Positions 17,417-24,887 of a DNA stretch of 64,000 bases are shown here, one piece after another. A program made the translations under genes and the position numbers. Under the pieces are notes generated by a model. It ran no database searches and was not told the DNA's origin. It saw only the letters and a program-made list of their open reading frames with translations. The stretch comes from Leifsonia sp. 71-9 (GTDB lineage: Bacteria > Actinomycetota > Actinomycetes > Actinomycetales > Microbacteriaceae), in assembly GCF_001898805.1 (NCBI RefSeq), contig NZ_MKVJ01000021.1:568529-632528 (forward strand), written 5' to 3'. Numbering within the stretch: the first letter of the stretch is position 1; each line of letters begins with the position of its first letter.

Positions 17417-17463
17417 TTGACACTCGGCTCCGATCGCCGATACTTAAGCACATGGTTAAGTAT
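17417..17463 (+). promoter_or_regulatory. ArsR promoter with operator spanning the start codon
   Basis: A -35 box TTGACA (17417-17422), 16-base spacer and -10 GATACT (17439-17444) put the transcription start at or within a base of the ATG (17452). A perfect inverted repeat, ATACTTAA (17440-17447) and TTAAGTAT (17456-17463) with eight bases between, overlaps the -10 box and the first codons. The arrangement predicts a leaderless, autorepressed transcript. Confidence 0.75.
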
Positions 17464-17775
17464 GCGGACGCCGTCTTCCACGCGCTCGCCGACCCGACCA
17501 GGCGGCTGATGGTGGAGCGCCTGGCCGAGGGGCCGGCGACCGTCAGCGAGCTCGCGCGCCCGCTGCCGATGTCGCTGCCCGCGGTCGTCCGGCACCTCCG
17601 GATCCTGCAGGACAGCGGCCTCGTGCGCAGCAGCAAGACCGGACGCGTGCGGACCTGCCGCCTCGACCGCGACGTGTTCGACGACGCCGCGTCCTGGTTC
17701 GGCGCTCAGCGCCGGCACTGGGAGACACGGCTCGACCGGCTGGGGGAGTTCCTCGACTCCTCCGACGACGAATAG
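17452..17775 (+). CDS. ArsR family regulator
   Basis: 107 residues; compact winged helix with FHALADPTRRLMVERLAEGPATVSELA and the recognition helix MSLPAVVRHLRILQDSGLV, then a wing (SSKTGRVRTCRLD). It lacks obvious metal-binding Cys clusters (a single Cys in RTCRLD) and belongs to the group paired with AHSA1/SRPBCC genes, rather than to metal sensors. It precedes the SRPBCC gene by ten bases. The start is embedded in its own operator. Confidence 0.9.
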   Translation: MVKYADAVFHALADPTRRLMVERLAEGPATVSELARPLPMSLPAVVRHLRILQDSGLVRSSKTGRVRTCRLDRDVFDDAASWFGAQRRHWETRLDRLGEFLDSSDDE

Positions 17776-17785
17776 GAGATCAGCA

Positions 17786-18247
17786 GTGAACAGCAGCAGC
17801 ACCGTGCACGACACGATGGTCCTCGAACGGCTCTACGCGGCCCCGGCGGAGCGCGTCTTCGCCGCGTGGTCCCATCCCGACGCCAAGCGCGTCTGGTTCT
17901 CGGGAGGGGATGGTGACGGCGAGTACGAGCTCGACTTCCGCGTCGGCGGGCGGGAGCTCTCGCGCGCCACGCTGGACGGCGGAGACGACGTCTACACCTA
18001 CGACGCCCTCTACCAGGACATCGTCCCCGACCGGCGCCTCGTCTACACGAACCACATGCTGCGGAACGCCGACCGCATCTCCGTCTCCCTCACCTCGGTC
18101 GAGTTCCGGCCAGACCCCGCTGGAACGCGCCTGGTCCTCACCGAGCACGGCGTCTACCTCGACGGCCTGGACCAGCCCGAGTACCGCAGGCAGGGCATCG
18201 CGCAGCAACTGGAGGCCCTCGACACCTTCCTCGGCGGTGCGCGATGA
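17786..18247 (+). CDS. SRPBCC / AHSA1-family protein
   Basis: 153 residues. The START/Bet v1-like fold is indicated by LERLYAAPAERVFAAWSHPDAKRVWF at the N-terminus and by a C-terminal helix RRQGIAQQLEALDTFL. Such proteins bind small hydrophobic ligands and are regularly encoded beside ArsR regulators and VOC proteins. AGGAGA lies upstream of the ATG, and its TGA overlaps the start of the VOC gene. No specific ligand can be proposed. Confidence 0.85.
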   Translation: MNSSSTVHDTMVLERLYAAPAERVFAAWSHPDAKRVWFSGGDGDGEYELDFRVGGRELSRATLDGGDDVYTYDALYQDIVPDRRLVYTNHMLRNADRISVSLTSVEFRPDPAGTRLVLTEHGVYLDGLDQPEYRRQGIAQQLEALDTFLGGAR

Positions 18248-18609
18248 CCCCCACGACGCGGGTGCTCAGCGTCACGGTTCCCGTCCCCGACCAGGATGCG
18301 GCTCTCGCGTTCTACCGCGACGTGCTGGGCTGCGAGGTGCGCTACGACGGCGAGCCCTGGCCCGGCGCCCGCATGATCGAAGTCGTCCCGCCCGGATCCT
18401 CGGTCGGCATCGTGCTCCTCCCGGCCGACAGCGAGATCCCCGTTGCGCTGCGACTCGGGACGACGGACGTGCACGCCGCGTTCGCCCGCGTGCGGGAGGC
18501 GGGCATCGTCCTCCACAACGACGAGCCCATCACTATTGGCGACGGCACGCCGATGTTCTTCTTCGACGACCCGTTCGGGAACGGGGTCGTTTACATCGAG
18601 GAGGGGTGA
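18244..18609 (+). CDS. VOC (glyoxalase/bleomycin-resistance) family protein
   Basis: 121 residues, one pair of beta-alpha-beta-beta-beta modules: RVLSVTVPVPDQDAALAFYRDVLG at the start, and MFFFDDPFGNGVVYIEEG at the end, where Glu residues normally bind metal. Enzymatic role unknown (isomerase, dioxygenase or binding protein). It is the third gene of the ArsR–SRPBCC–VOC cassette, coupled to its neighbour by ATGA, and converges on the glycosyltransferase gene ten bases away. Confidence 0.87.
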   Translation: MTPTTRVLSVTVPVPDQDAALAFYRDVLGCEVRYDGEPWPGARMIEVVPPGSSVGIVLLPADSEIPVALRLGTTDVHAAFARVREAGIVLHNDEPITIGDGTPMFFFDDPFGNGVVYIEEG

Positions 18610-18619
18610 GCGGGCGCTC

Positions 18620-19909
18620 CTAACGGCCCGAAGCCAGCAGCGCCTCCGTGTGCTCGACCACTTCCCGGGGCCCGTCATGCCGGCGAAGCGCCTCGCCGAC
18701 GCGTTCGGCTGCCGCCCGGTAGGCGGGGTCCCCGGTGACGCGCCGCCACGCGCGCAGGATCGTGCGGGGCGATGGCGTTCCCGTGCGCAGGTTCACCCCG
18801 GCGCCGGCCCAGGCGACGCGGGCTGCGACTTCCGGCTTGTCCAGGTCTCCGCCGGCGATCACGAGGGGCACGCCGTGGTGCAGCGCCGCCAGCACGCCGC
18901 CCCACCCGCCGTTGGTCACCATCACGTCGATGCGGGGCAGCAGCCGATCGTACGGAAGCAGGTCGGCGACGCGGGCGTTCGGCGGTGCGGGGAACGGCAA
19001 CGCGCTGTCCCCGCGCACTCCCGTCGCGACGGCGAGCTGCACCCGCTGCCGTCCGAGAGCGGCGAATGCCGGCCGGATGAGGTCGGCGGGATCCACGTTT
19101 TGCGTGCCTTGAGTCACGTGCACCACAGGTCGCGGGTCCGCGAGGGCTTCGGCCCACCACGCGGGCTCCGGGATGCCGCTGCCGGCATGGTCCGCGAGTT
19201 CGCCGACCCAGACGATCCGCCCCGGCCACTGCGGGCGGGGGTACTCCAGGTGCTCGACGCCGCTGGCGCACACCAGCTCGCGTGAGTACAGCGCCTCCTG
19301 GAAGGTGAGTGCGGTGGGCGGAAGGCCGGCGAGGGTGCGTTGCTCGTGGAACGCGCGCTGAATCGGGCGGGATGCGGCCGAGAGCGCCGCCCAGAGCGCG
19401 CGGTCCCGCAGGCGGCCGAGCACCGACCTCGCCGGTTGCAAGCCCAGGCCGGGCGGCGGAGCACCGGGGGATGGCGTCGCGAGGGGGACGAGCGCGACCG
19501 TGACCCGCGGTGTGCCGGTCCGCTCGGCGGCCAGGTGCGCGCCGAGGGAGAGGCCGTCCGCGACGAGGACATCCCAGGGCCGCGCGCCGAAGGACGCCGT
19601 CAGGTCTGCGCACTGTGCGGCTCCGGTTCGGACGAACAGGTCCTCGACGTTGACGATCATCTGACGGGGGCCCTTCCGGCCGCGCAACCGCGGGAACGTC
19701 GAGGGCAGATCGTTCTCGTCGAAGTCCGGCGCCCTCTCCCACAGCACCGGTTCCGCCCCGTCGGCGCGGAAGGCCTCGGCGTGGACCGACCCCGTGTACA
19801 CGCGCACCCGGTGCCCCGCCGCAACGAAGGCGCGCACGACCGCCCGCATGGGCGCGACGTGGCCGGCGAACGGCATGACCGCGACCATCACCTCTGCCAT
19901 GTCAGCCAT
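18620..19909 (-). CDS. MGT-type glycosyltransferase (GT1)
   Basis: 429 residues with the GT-B architecture of macrolide/UDP-glycosyltransferases: MPFAGHVAPMRAVVRAFVAAGHRVRVYTG at the N-terminus (acceptor domain), and DVMVTNGGWGGVLAALHHGVPLVIAGGDLDKPEVAARVAWAG near residue 330-370 (nucleotide-sugar-binding motif). It likely glycosylates a small hydrophobic acceptor, which could be self-protection against a macrolide or modification of a plant or microbial metabolite. It stands alone. Two ATGs three codons apart (19909, 19900) compete for the start, neither with a clear ribosome site. Confidence 0.85.
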   Translation of the reverse strand: MADMAEVMVAVMPFAGHVAPMRAVVRAFVAAGHRVRVYTGSVHAEAFRADGAEPVLWERAPDFDENDLPSTFPRLRGRKGPRQMIVNVEDLFVRTGAAQCADLTASFGARPWDVLVADGLSLGAHLAAERTGTPRVTVALVPLATPSPGAPPPGLGLQPARSVLGRLRDRALWAALSAASRPIQRAFHEQRTLAGLPPTALTFQEALYSRELVCASGVEHLEYPRPQWPGRIVWVGELADHAGSGIPEPAWWAEALADPRPVVHVTQGTQNVDPADLIRPAFAALGRQRVQLAVATGVRGDSALPFPAPPNARVADLLPYDRLLPRIDVMVTNGGWGGVLAALHHGVPLVIAGGDLDKPEVAARVAWAGAGVNLRTGTPSPRTILRAWRRVTGDPAYRAAAERVGEALRRHDGPREVVEHTEALLASGR

Positions 19910-19974
19910 GGTGAGGCATGCGGGCCGGGCGGCGCCAGAGCGGTGACGGGTTCACCTCTCGGCAGACACGGTTC

Positions 19975-20853
19975 ATGATGGACGCAATGGCAGACCGCAT
20001 CTCTCCGCAGAGGATCCTCGAGCACGTCCAGCGGCTCGGCGAGCAGCACCCGCCGATCGCTCTCGACTCGGTCGACCGTGACGTCCGTGCGCCGGGGGCT
20101 GTCGCCGATCGCTACGGGCACGTCATCGACTACCTCGCGCGGGTGGAGCTCGAAGTCGACCGGAACGTGCTCGAACTGCTCGTGCTCCTGCCGGACGTGC
20201 ACGAAGTCGATCGCCTGTTCTACGCCGACGTGTGGCAGCCGCAGGAGATCCAGCACGGACTGATCCTCGACCGCCTGCAGCAGGATCTCGGCCGGCCCGC
20301 CGCCCAACCCGAGCTCGCCGTCTCGTTCAAGATCAAGATCATGGGCGCCCTCGCGCACTTCTCGTCGATCCAGGACATCGCGCGGCTGCTCTACTACCTG
20401 ACCGGCGCGAGCACCGAACGGCAGGCGGTGCTGGCGTACAACGTCCTGTACGACGGGATGCGGGACCTCGGGGAGGCGGCGATCGCCGAGACGATCATCA
20501 GCCCGATCCGCAGGCAGGAGCCGGGTCACTTCGCGTTCTACCGGATGAGTGCGACCCAGCTCGTGCAGAGCGGCGAGCTCAAGCCCTGGCAGCTCTACCT
20601 GGCGCGCATCCTGAGGGAGAAGACGTACAACCTCGTCGGCACGAACGGCCAGGACCGCTATCGCGCCCAGATGGGCGGCGTCGCGAGCGTGCTCGGCTTC
20701 GCCGACGACCTCGAGAAGTACGCCCGCGAGGTCGGCCGGATCGAAGCGCAGCTGCTCTGGGCGGAGCAGAGCGGCATGCAGTTCCCCCCGTACGTGCTGA
20801 AGGCGTTGAAGGAGAGCATCGACCTCTACCGGGAACGCGGGTTCGACGGCTGA
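19975..20853 (+). CDS. ferritin-like diiron protein, acyl-ACP-desaturase-like
   Basis: 292 residues, almost entirely helical. Segments WQPQEIQHGLILDRLQQDL and RRQEPGHFAFYRM resemble the E-x-x-H iron-ligand helices of fatty-acyl-ACP desaturase and ferritin-like proteins. An oxygen-activating role is therefore plausible but unproven. Starts at 19975, 19978 and 19987 are all possible; none has a strong Shine-Dalgarno. It diverges from the glycosyltransferase with a 65-bp gap and is followed by the terminator at 20886-20920. Similar proteins are often mislabelled in databases, so the name should stay tentative. Confidence 0.62.
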   Translation: MMDAMADRISPQRILEHVQRLGEQHPPIALDSVDRDVRAPGAVADRYGHVIDYLARVELEVDRNVLELLVLLPDVHEVDRLFYADVWQPQEIQHGLILDRLQQDLGRPAAQPELAVSFKIKIMGALAHFSSIQDIARLLYYLTGASTERQAVLAYNVLYDGMRDLGEAAIAETIISPIRRQEPGHFAFYRMSATQLVQSGELKPWQLYLARILREKTYNLVGTNGQDRYRAQMGGVASVLGFADDLEKYAREVGRIEAQLLWAEQSGMQFPPYVLKALKESIDLYRERGFDG

Positions 20854-20885
20854 AACGGGCTTCCATCGAGCCTCGGGAGGCGACG

Positions 20886-20920
20886 AAAAACCCCCGGCAT
20901 CCGCAAGGGATCCGGGGGTT
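20886..20920 (-). terminator. rho-independent terminator of the tRNA-Phe operon
   Basis: Stem AACCCCCGG…CCGGGGGTT with an inner ATCC/GGAT stem separated by a bulged C (20889-20920). On the minus strand it is followed by five T residues (20886-20890). It ends leftward transcription from the tRNA genes and may also act on the rightward ferritin-like gene. Its 3' arm shares 16 bases with the tRNA-Ser terminator at 51257. Confidence 0.8.
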
Positions 20921-20933
20921 CTCTATTCCGCTG

Positions 20934-21006
20934 TGGCTCCGACCGGCATCGATCCGGTGACCTTTCGATTTTCAGTCGAACGCTCTACCAACTGAGCTAC
21001 AGAGCC
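20934..21006 (-). tRNA. tRNA-Phe (GAA)
   Basis: 73 nt cloverleaf on the minus strand. Acceptor GGCTCTG pairs with CGGAGCC, the anticodon loop is CTGAAAA with anticodon GAA, and the T loop reads GGATCGATGCC. CCA is not encoded. It is the last of three leftward tRNA genes (Glu–Asp–Phe). Confidence 0.96.
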
Positions 21007-21061
21007 TCACCGCCGAGGCGGTGATAGACGAAAGCCCTTCCGAGGGAAGGGCTTGTCGCCA

Positions 21062-21138
21062 TGGCGACCCTGACGGGACTTGAACCCGCGACCTCCGCCG
21101 TGACAGGGCGGCACGCTAACCAACTGCGCTACAGGGCC
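21062..21138 (-). tRNA. tRNA-Asp (GTC)
   Basis: 74 nt plus an encoded CCA (21062-21064). Acceptor GGCCCTG pairs with CAGGGTC (one G-U), anticodon stem CCGCC/GGCGG frames the loop CTGTCAC with anticodon GTC. Middle gene of the leftward tRNA cluster. Confidence 0.96.
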
Positions 21139-21199
21139 AAACTGTTATTCGATTTTCCGTGTTCCATTGTAGATGACGTCCACCGCTTGCGAGGACGGG

Positions 21200-21272
21200 T
21201 GACCCCAACGGGATTCGAACCCGTGCTGCCGCCGTGAAAGGGCGGTGTCCTAGGCCGCTAAACGATGGGGCC
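21200..21272 (-). tRNA. tRNA-Glu (TTC)
   Basis: 73 nt on the minus strand. Acceptor GGCCCCA pairs with TGGGGTC, anticodon loop CTTTCAC with anticodon TTC, T loop GGTTCGAATCC. CCA is not encoded (CCC follows). First gene of the leftward cluster, 40 bases downstream of a promoter-like sequence. Confidence 0.96.
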
Positions 21273-21645
21273 GGGTTGTCTCGATCCACTTTCGTTTCTC
21301 GACGACCACCGACGCATAAGCATACGGAAGATGGTGGCCGAACGCCAATCGGGGTTGCATCCCGGGCGGGTCAGGCCTATATGGAGGGTTCGGGAGGGTG
21401 CGCCGATCGGGCGACGCCCCACGGAAATGCCCCGGTTCGGCGGGTCTCGGTGGGTAGATTGCGAGCGACGGCTCCCCCCGCCGTCCGCGTGAGTCACGCG
21501 CCGCCGACCCCTGCCGCCGTCCACCGACCCTGGGCTTCGCGCGCGCATGTTGGTAAAGTTGCACGAGTTGACTAGCGATACCCGTGCGACTGGTGTGACA
21601 AACGAGATGAAAACGATACGTGAGCGAAGCGGGTTCGAGGTGGCG
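21273..21645. other. 373-bp intergenic region between tRNA-Glu and the M23 gene
   Basis: No gene is supported here. The left end carries the tRNA promoter (21319-21348). The right end must carry the promoter of the cell-wall hydrolase operon; TTGGTA (about 21550) and TTGACT (about 21569) are possible -35 boxes without a convincing -10. I looked for the ydaO (c-di-AMP) riboswitch core that precedes such hydrolases in other actinobacteria and did not recognise it. Confidence 0.5.
21319..21348 (-). promoter_or_regulatory. promoter of the tRNA-Glu/Asp/Phe cluster
   Basis: Read leftward: -35 TTGGCG (21343-21348), 18-base spacer, -10 TATGCT (21319-21324). The start would lie near 21312, about 40 bases before the tRNA-Glu 5' end. 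All three tRNAs then share one transcript ending at 20886. Confidence 0.5.
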
Positions 21646-22908
21646 ATGAGACGCGAGACGAGTGGATTCGGGGAGAAGGTCCCCAGGCGCAGGCCGTGGT
21701 CCCTGCGTGCCGGGATCGCAGCGGCCGCCATCGCGGCGCTGGCCGCCGTCGGATCCGTCGCCCCCGCTTACGCGGACAACTACCCCAGCTGGCAGGACGT
21801 CCAGAACGCGAAGGCCAACCAGGCCACCGCGTCCGCCCAGGTCGACAAGATCAACGGCCTGATCTCGCAGCTGAAGGGCGAGGTCGCCTCCACACAGGCG
21901 GAAGCCGTGAAGCGCGGAGCCGAGCTCCAGGTGGCCGAGGCCAAGTTCGACGAAGCGAACATGCGGGCGCAGGATCTCGAGAAGCAGGCCGCCGCGAGCC
22001 AGAAGAAGGCGGACGACGCGAGCACGCAGGCCGGCAAGGTCGCCGCGCAGCTGTACCGCACCGGCGGGCGTAACCTCACGGCCAACCTCTTCCTGAGCGG
22101 CAACGGCGCCTCCGGCACCAACCCCGACAAGCTCCTCTCCGACCTCGGCAGCATGTCCAAGCTGGCCGAGCAGTCGAACCGCGTCTACACGGACGCGAAG
22201 ACCGCCCAGAACACCGCGAACGCGCTCTCCGACCAGGCCGACGTCGCCAAGGCGGAGCGCTCCAAGCTGCAGGTCGCGGCCGAGGCGGCGATGCAGGCGG
22301 CGATCGAGGCGGCGAAGGCCGCGCAGGACAAGCTCGCGGAGCAGCAGAAGCAGATCGTGGTGATGCAGGCGCAGCTCGCTGCGCTGACGGACGCGACCGC
22401 TCAGACGGTCGCGGGCTACGAAGCCGGTGTCGCGGCGGCCGCAGCAGCCGCAGCGGCCCGCGGCTCGGCCGGACTCCCGGGCGGATACGTCGGCCCGCAG
22501 GGCTGGGCGGTTCCCGCCGCAGGCCCGATCACCGACGGCTTCGGTTCCCGTCCCTCCCCGGGCGGCGTGGGCAGCACCTACCACATGGGCATCGACATCG
22601 GCGCCTCGTGCAACGCCCCGATCTACGCCGCCTACAGCGGCACCGTGATCTACGCGGGGCCCAACGGCTCCTACGGCAACTTCGTGCTCATCGACAACGG
22701 CAGCGCCGTCAAGACGGGCTACGCGCACATCCGCGACGGCGGCATCCTGGTCGGCATCGGCCAGTCGGTGAGCGCCGGCGAACCCATCGCCCGCGTCGGG
22801 ACCACCGGCGCGTCCACGGGATGCCACCTGCACTACGAGGTGCGCATCAACGACGTGAAGATCGACGGCATCCCGTTCATGAGAGACAGGCAGGCACCCC
22901 TTGGCTGA
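21646..22908 (+). CDS. secreted M23 peptidase with coiled-coil N-terminus
   Basis: 420 residues. A signal peptide (LRAGIAAAAIAALAAVGSVAPAYA, cut near residue 43) precedes PSWQDVQNAK and about 220 residues of Ala/Gln/Lys-rich coiled coil. A Gly/Ala linker leads to a LytM/M23 domain with the zinc ligands in HMGIDIGA, the catalytic His in GYAHI and the final HLHYEV. It should cleave peptidoglycan cross-bridges or activate another hydrolase, like EnvC/NlpD-type proteins. GAGG before 21646 supports that ATG rather than 21547. The C-terminus overlaps the start of the NlpC/P60 paralogue by eight bases. Confidence 0.9.
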   Translation: MRRETSGFGEKVPRRRPWSLRAGIAAAAIAALAAVGSVAPAYADNYPSWQDVQNAKANQATASAQVDKINGLISQLKGEVASTQAEAVKRGAELQVAEAKFDEANMRAQDLEKQAAASQKKADDASTQAGKVAAQLYRTGGRNLTANLFLSGNGASGTNPDKLLSDLGSMSKLAEQSNRVYTDAKTAQNTANALSDQADVAKAERSKLQVAAEAAMQAAIEAAKAAQDKLAEQQKQIVVMQAQLAALTDATAQTVAGYEAGVAAAAAAAAARGSAGLPGGYVGPQGWAVPAAGPITDGFGSRPSPGGVGSTYHMGIDIGASCNAPIYAAYSGTVIYAGPNGSYGNFVLIDNGSAVKTGYAHIRDGGILVGIGQSVSAGEPIARVGTTGASTGCHLHYEVRINDVKIDGIPFMRDRQAPLG

Positions 22909-24238
22909 GAACGACAAGACCCCGAACACCGACCGCGCATCGCGCACCCGGACGGGACTGGCGATCGGCGCCGGCGTCATGGGCGCCGTGACCGCGTCGA
23001 TCGGCATCGTCACCCCCGCGCAGGCGGTCGACTACCCGTCCTGGAACGACGTGCAGCAGGCCAAGTCCAGCGTCGCGAACCAGCAGGCGATGGTGTCGAA
23101 CATCACGGCCCTGATCGGCACGCTGCAGTCGAGCGTCGACGCGGCGAACGTCGCGGCGGCCAAGGCGGCCGAGACCTACCTGCAGGCCAAGCTCGCCCTG
23201 GACCGCGCGACGGACAAGGAGGCCGACCTGCAGAAGCAGGCGGCCGCGGCGGCGGACAAGGCGAAGACCTCGCAGATGCGCGCCGGCCTGCTCGCCTCGC
23301 ACCTGGCGAAGTCCGGCGGCGGAGACGTCACGAGCCAGCTCATGCTGAACGGCGGAGGCTCGGGCTCGGAGGCCGACAAGCTCCTGTTCCAGCTCGGCAC
23401 CATGAGCAAGCTCACCGAGCAGTCCAAGGCCGTCTACGATCAGGCGACGAAGGACAAGAACGCGGCCGAGTCGCTGAAGGCGCAGGCCACCTCCGCGAAA
23501 TCGGCGCGCCAGGATCTCGCGACCCAGGCCGACACCGCCCTCGCGGCCGCCCAGTCGGCCCAGAGCTCGGCGCAGGCGGCCCTCGCGGAGCAGCAGAGCA
23601 AGTCGACCGAGCTGGTCGCCCAGCTCGCGACGCTGAAGAACACGTCCGCGCAGGTCGAGGCCGCGTACCTCCAGGGCGAGCAGGCCAAGGCTGCGGCTGC
23701 GGCGGCGGCCGAGGCGCAGCGCAAGGCGGCGGAAGCAGCGGCGAACAACCCCCCGGCGAATTCGGGAGGCGGTGGCGGCGGCTCCTCGTCCGGCGGCGGC
23801 TCCTCCTCCGGGGGCTCGTCCGGCGGCGGTGGTGGCGGCGGTGTCGTGGCCCCGCCGAACGGCAACGTCGTGCAGACCGCCATCGCCTATGCGCGCTCGC
23901 AGCTCGGCAAGCCGTACGTGCTCGGCGGAGCCGGCCCGAACACCTGGGACTGCTCCGGCCTCACCATGAAGGCCTACGCCTACGCCGGCGTCTACATCGG
24001 CGGTCACTCGGTCAACGACCAGTACTACACCGCCCGCAACAACGGCCAGCTCGTCTCCTACGGGGCGAAGCAGCCCGGCGACCTGATCTTCTGGGGCAGC
24101 GGCCCGGGCAGTTTCTACCACGTCGGCATCTACATCGGCGGCGGCCAGATGATCGCCGCACCCACCGAGGGCGACGTCGTCAAGATCCAGTCGGTCTGGG
24201 GCTCCCCCTGGTCCCAAGTAGCCCGCCCCTCCGCCTGA
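22901..24238 (+). CDS. secreted NlpC/P60 endopeptidase with coiled-coil N-terminus
   Basis: 445 residues, using a TTG start overlapping the M23 gene stop; AGGCAGG lies six bases before it. Signal peptide (LAIGAGVMGAVTASIGIVTPAQA), then PSWNDVQQAK, the same motif as in the preceding protein, a long Ala/Gln coiled coil, a Gly/Ser linker (about residues 285-320) and an NlpC/P60 domain with Cys in NTWDCSGL, His in FYHVGIYI and a third polar residue after GGGQMIAA. It resembles RipA-type gamma-D-Glu–mDAP peptidases used at cell separation. Expression is coupled to the M23 paralogue. Confidence 0.92.
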   Translation: MAENDKTPNTDRASRTRTGLAIGAGVMGAVTASIGIVTPAQAVDYPSWNDVQQAKSSVANQQAMVSNITALIGTLQSSVDAANVAAAKAAETYLQAKLALDRATDKEADLQKQAAAAADKAKTSQMRAGLLASHLAKSGGGDVTSQLMLNGGGSGSEADKLLFQLGTMSKLTEQSKAVYDQATKDKNAAESLKAQATSAKSARQDLATQADTALAAAQSAQSSAQAALAEQQSKSTELVAQLATLKNTSAQVEAAYLQGEQAKAAAAAAAEAQRKAAEAAANNPPANSGGGGGGSSSGGGSSSGGSSGGGGGGGVVAPPNGNVVQTAIAYARSQLGKPYVLGGAGPNTWDCSGLTMKAYAYAGVYIGGHSVNDQYYTARNNGQLVSYGAKQPGDLIFWGSGPGSFYHVGIYIGGGQMIAAPTEGDVVKIQSVWGSPWSQVARPSA

Positions 24239-24266
24239 CCCGCGCCCGCCCCAACTCCGGACTCCG

Positions 24267-24333
24267 GCCCGCGAGCACAGCAAAAACGCTCCCGATCGAC
24301 TCGATCGGGAGCGTTTTTCCTGTGCTCGCGGGC
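24267..24333. terminator. bidirectional terminator with nested stems
   Basis: Outer arms GCCCGCGAGCACAG (24267-24280) and its complement at 24320-24333 enclose an inner perfect stem AAAAACGCTCCCGATCGA…/…TCGGGAGCGTTTTT (24282-24318). Runs of five A and five T on either side of the inner stem allow termination of both the NlpC/P60 gene and the convergent ppa gene. Confidence 0.88.
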
Positions 24334-24349
24334 GACGGGCCCGCGGGGC

Positions 24350-24841
24350 TCAGTGGCCTTCGGCCTTCAGCTTCTCGAAGCCGGCCTCGACGATCTTCTC
24401 GGCCTCGGCGGCGTCGCCCCAGCCCTCGATGTTCACGAACTTGTTCGGCTCGAGGTCCTTGTAGCGGGCGAAGAAGTGCTCGATCTCCTTGCGGGTCTGC
24501 TCCGGGACGTCGGTGATGTCCTGGATGTGCGCCCAGCGCGGGTCCTTCGCCGGCACGACCACGACCTTCGCGTCGCTGCCCGCCTCGTCGCTCATGTTGA
24601 GCACGCCGACCGGGCGGACCTTGACGCCCACGCCGGGGAACGCCGGGTACTCGAGGAGCACGAGGGCGTCCACGGGGTCGCCGTCCAGACCCAGGGTGTT
24701 CTCGAAGTAGCCGTAGTCGGTCGGGTAGACGAAGCTCGTGAAGAGCACGCGGTCCAGGTAGACCCGGCCCGTCTCGTGGTCCACCTCGTACTTGTTGCGG
24801 CTCCCCTTGGGGATCTCGATGACGACGTCGTATGCGGCCAT
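24350..24841 (-). CDS. ppa: inorganic pyrophosphatase
   Basis: 163 residues, a family I soluble pyrophosphatase. [37 protein letters not shown] (the metal-binding D-x-D-P-x-D) and [15 protein letters not shown] are diagnostic. It hydrolyses pyrophosphate, pulling nucleotide and aminoacyl-tRNA synthesis forward. AAGGAG lies eight bases before the ATG. It diverges from tilS with only 46 bases between the starts. Confidence 0.97.
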   Translation of the reverse strand: MAAYDVVIEIPKGSRNKYEVDHETGRVYLDRVLFTSFVYPTDYGYFENTLGLDGDPVDALVLLEYPAFPGVGVKVRPVGVLNMSDEAGSDAKVVVVPAKDPRWAHIQDITDVPEQTRKEIEHFFARYKDLEPNKFVNIEGWGDAAEAEKIVEAGFEKLKAEGH

Positions 24842-24875
24842 GTGCCGTTCTCCTTAGCTCTCGGAAAGACTGCAA

Positions 24876-24881
24876 TAACGT
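24876..24881 (+). promoter_or_regulatory. -10 box of leaderless tilS
   Basis: TAACGT stands exactly six bases before the tilS ATG at 24888 and no Shine-Dalgarno is present, so transcription probably starts at the A of the start codon. Confidence 0.5.
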
Positions 24882-24887
24882 TACTGG

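Noticed and set aside
21273-21645. Possible ydaO/c-di-AMP riboswitch before the hydrolase pair
   Set aside because: Such riboswitches precede similar genes in other actinobacteria, but I could not find the conserved core or pairing here.
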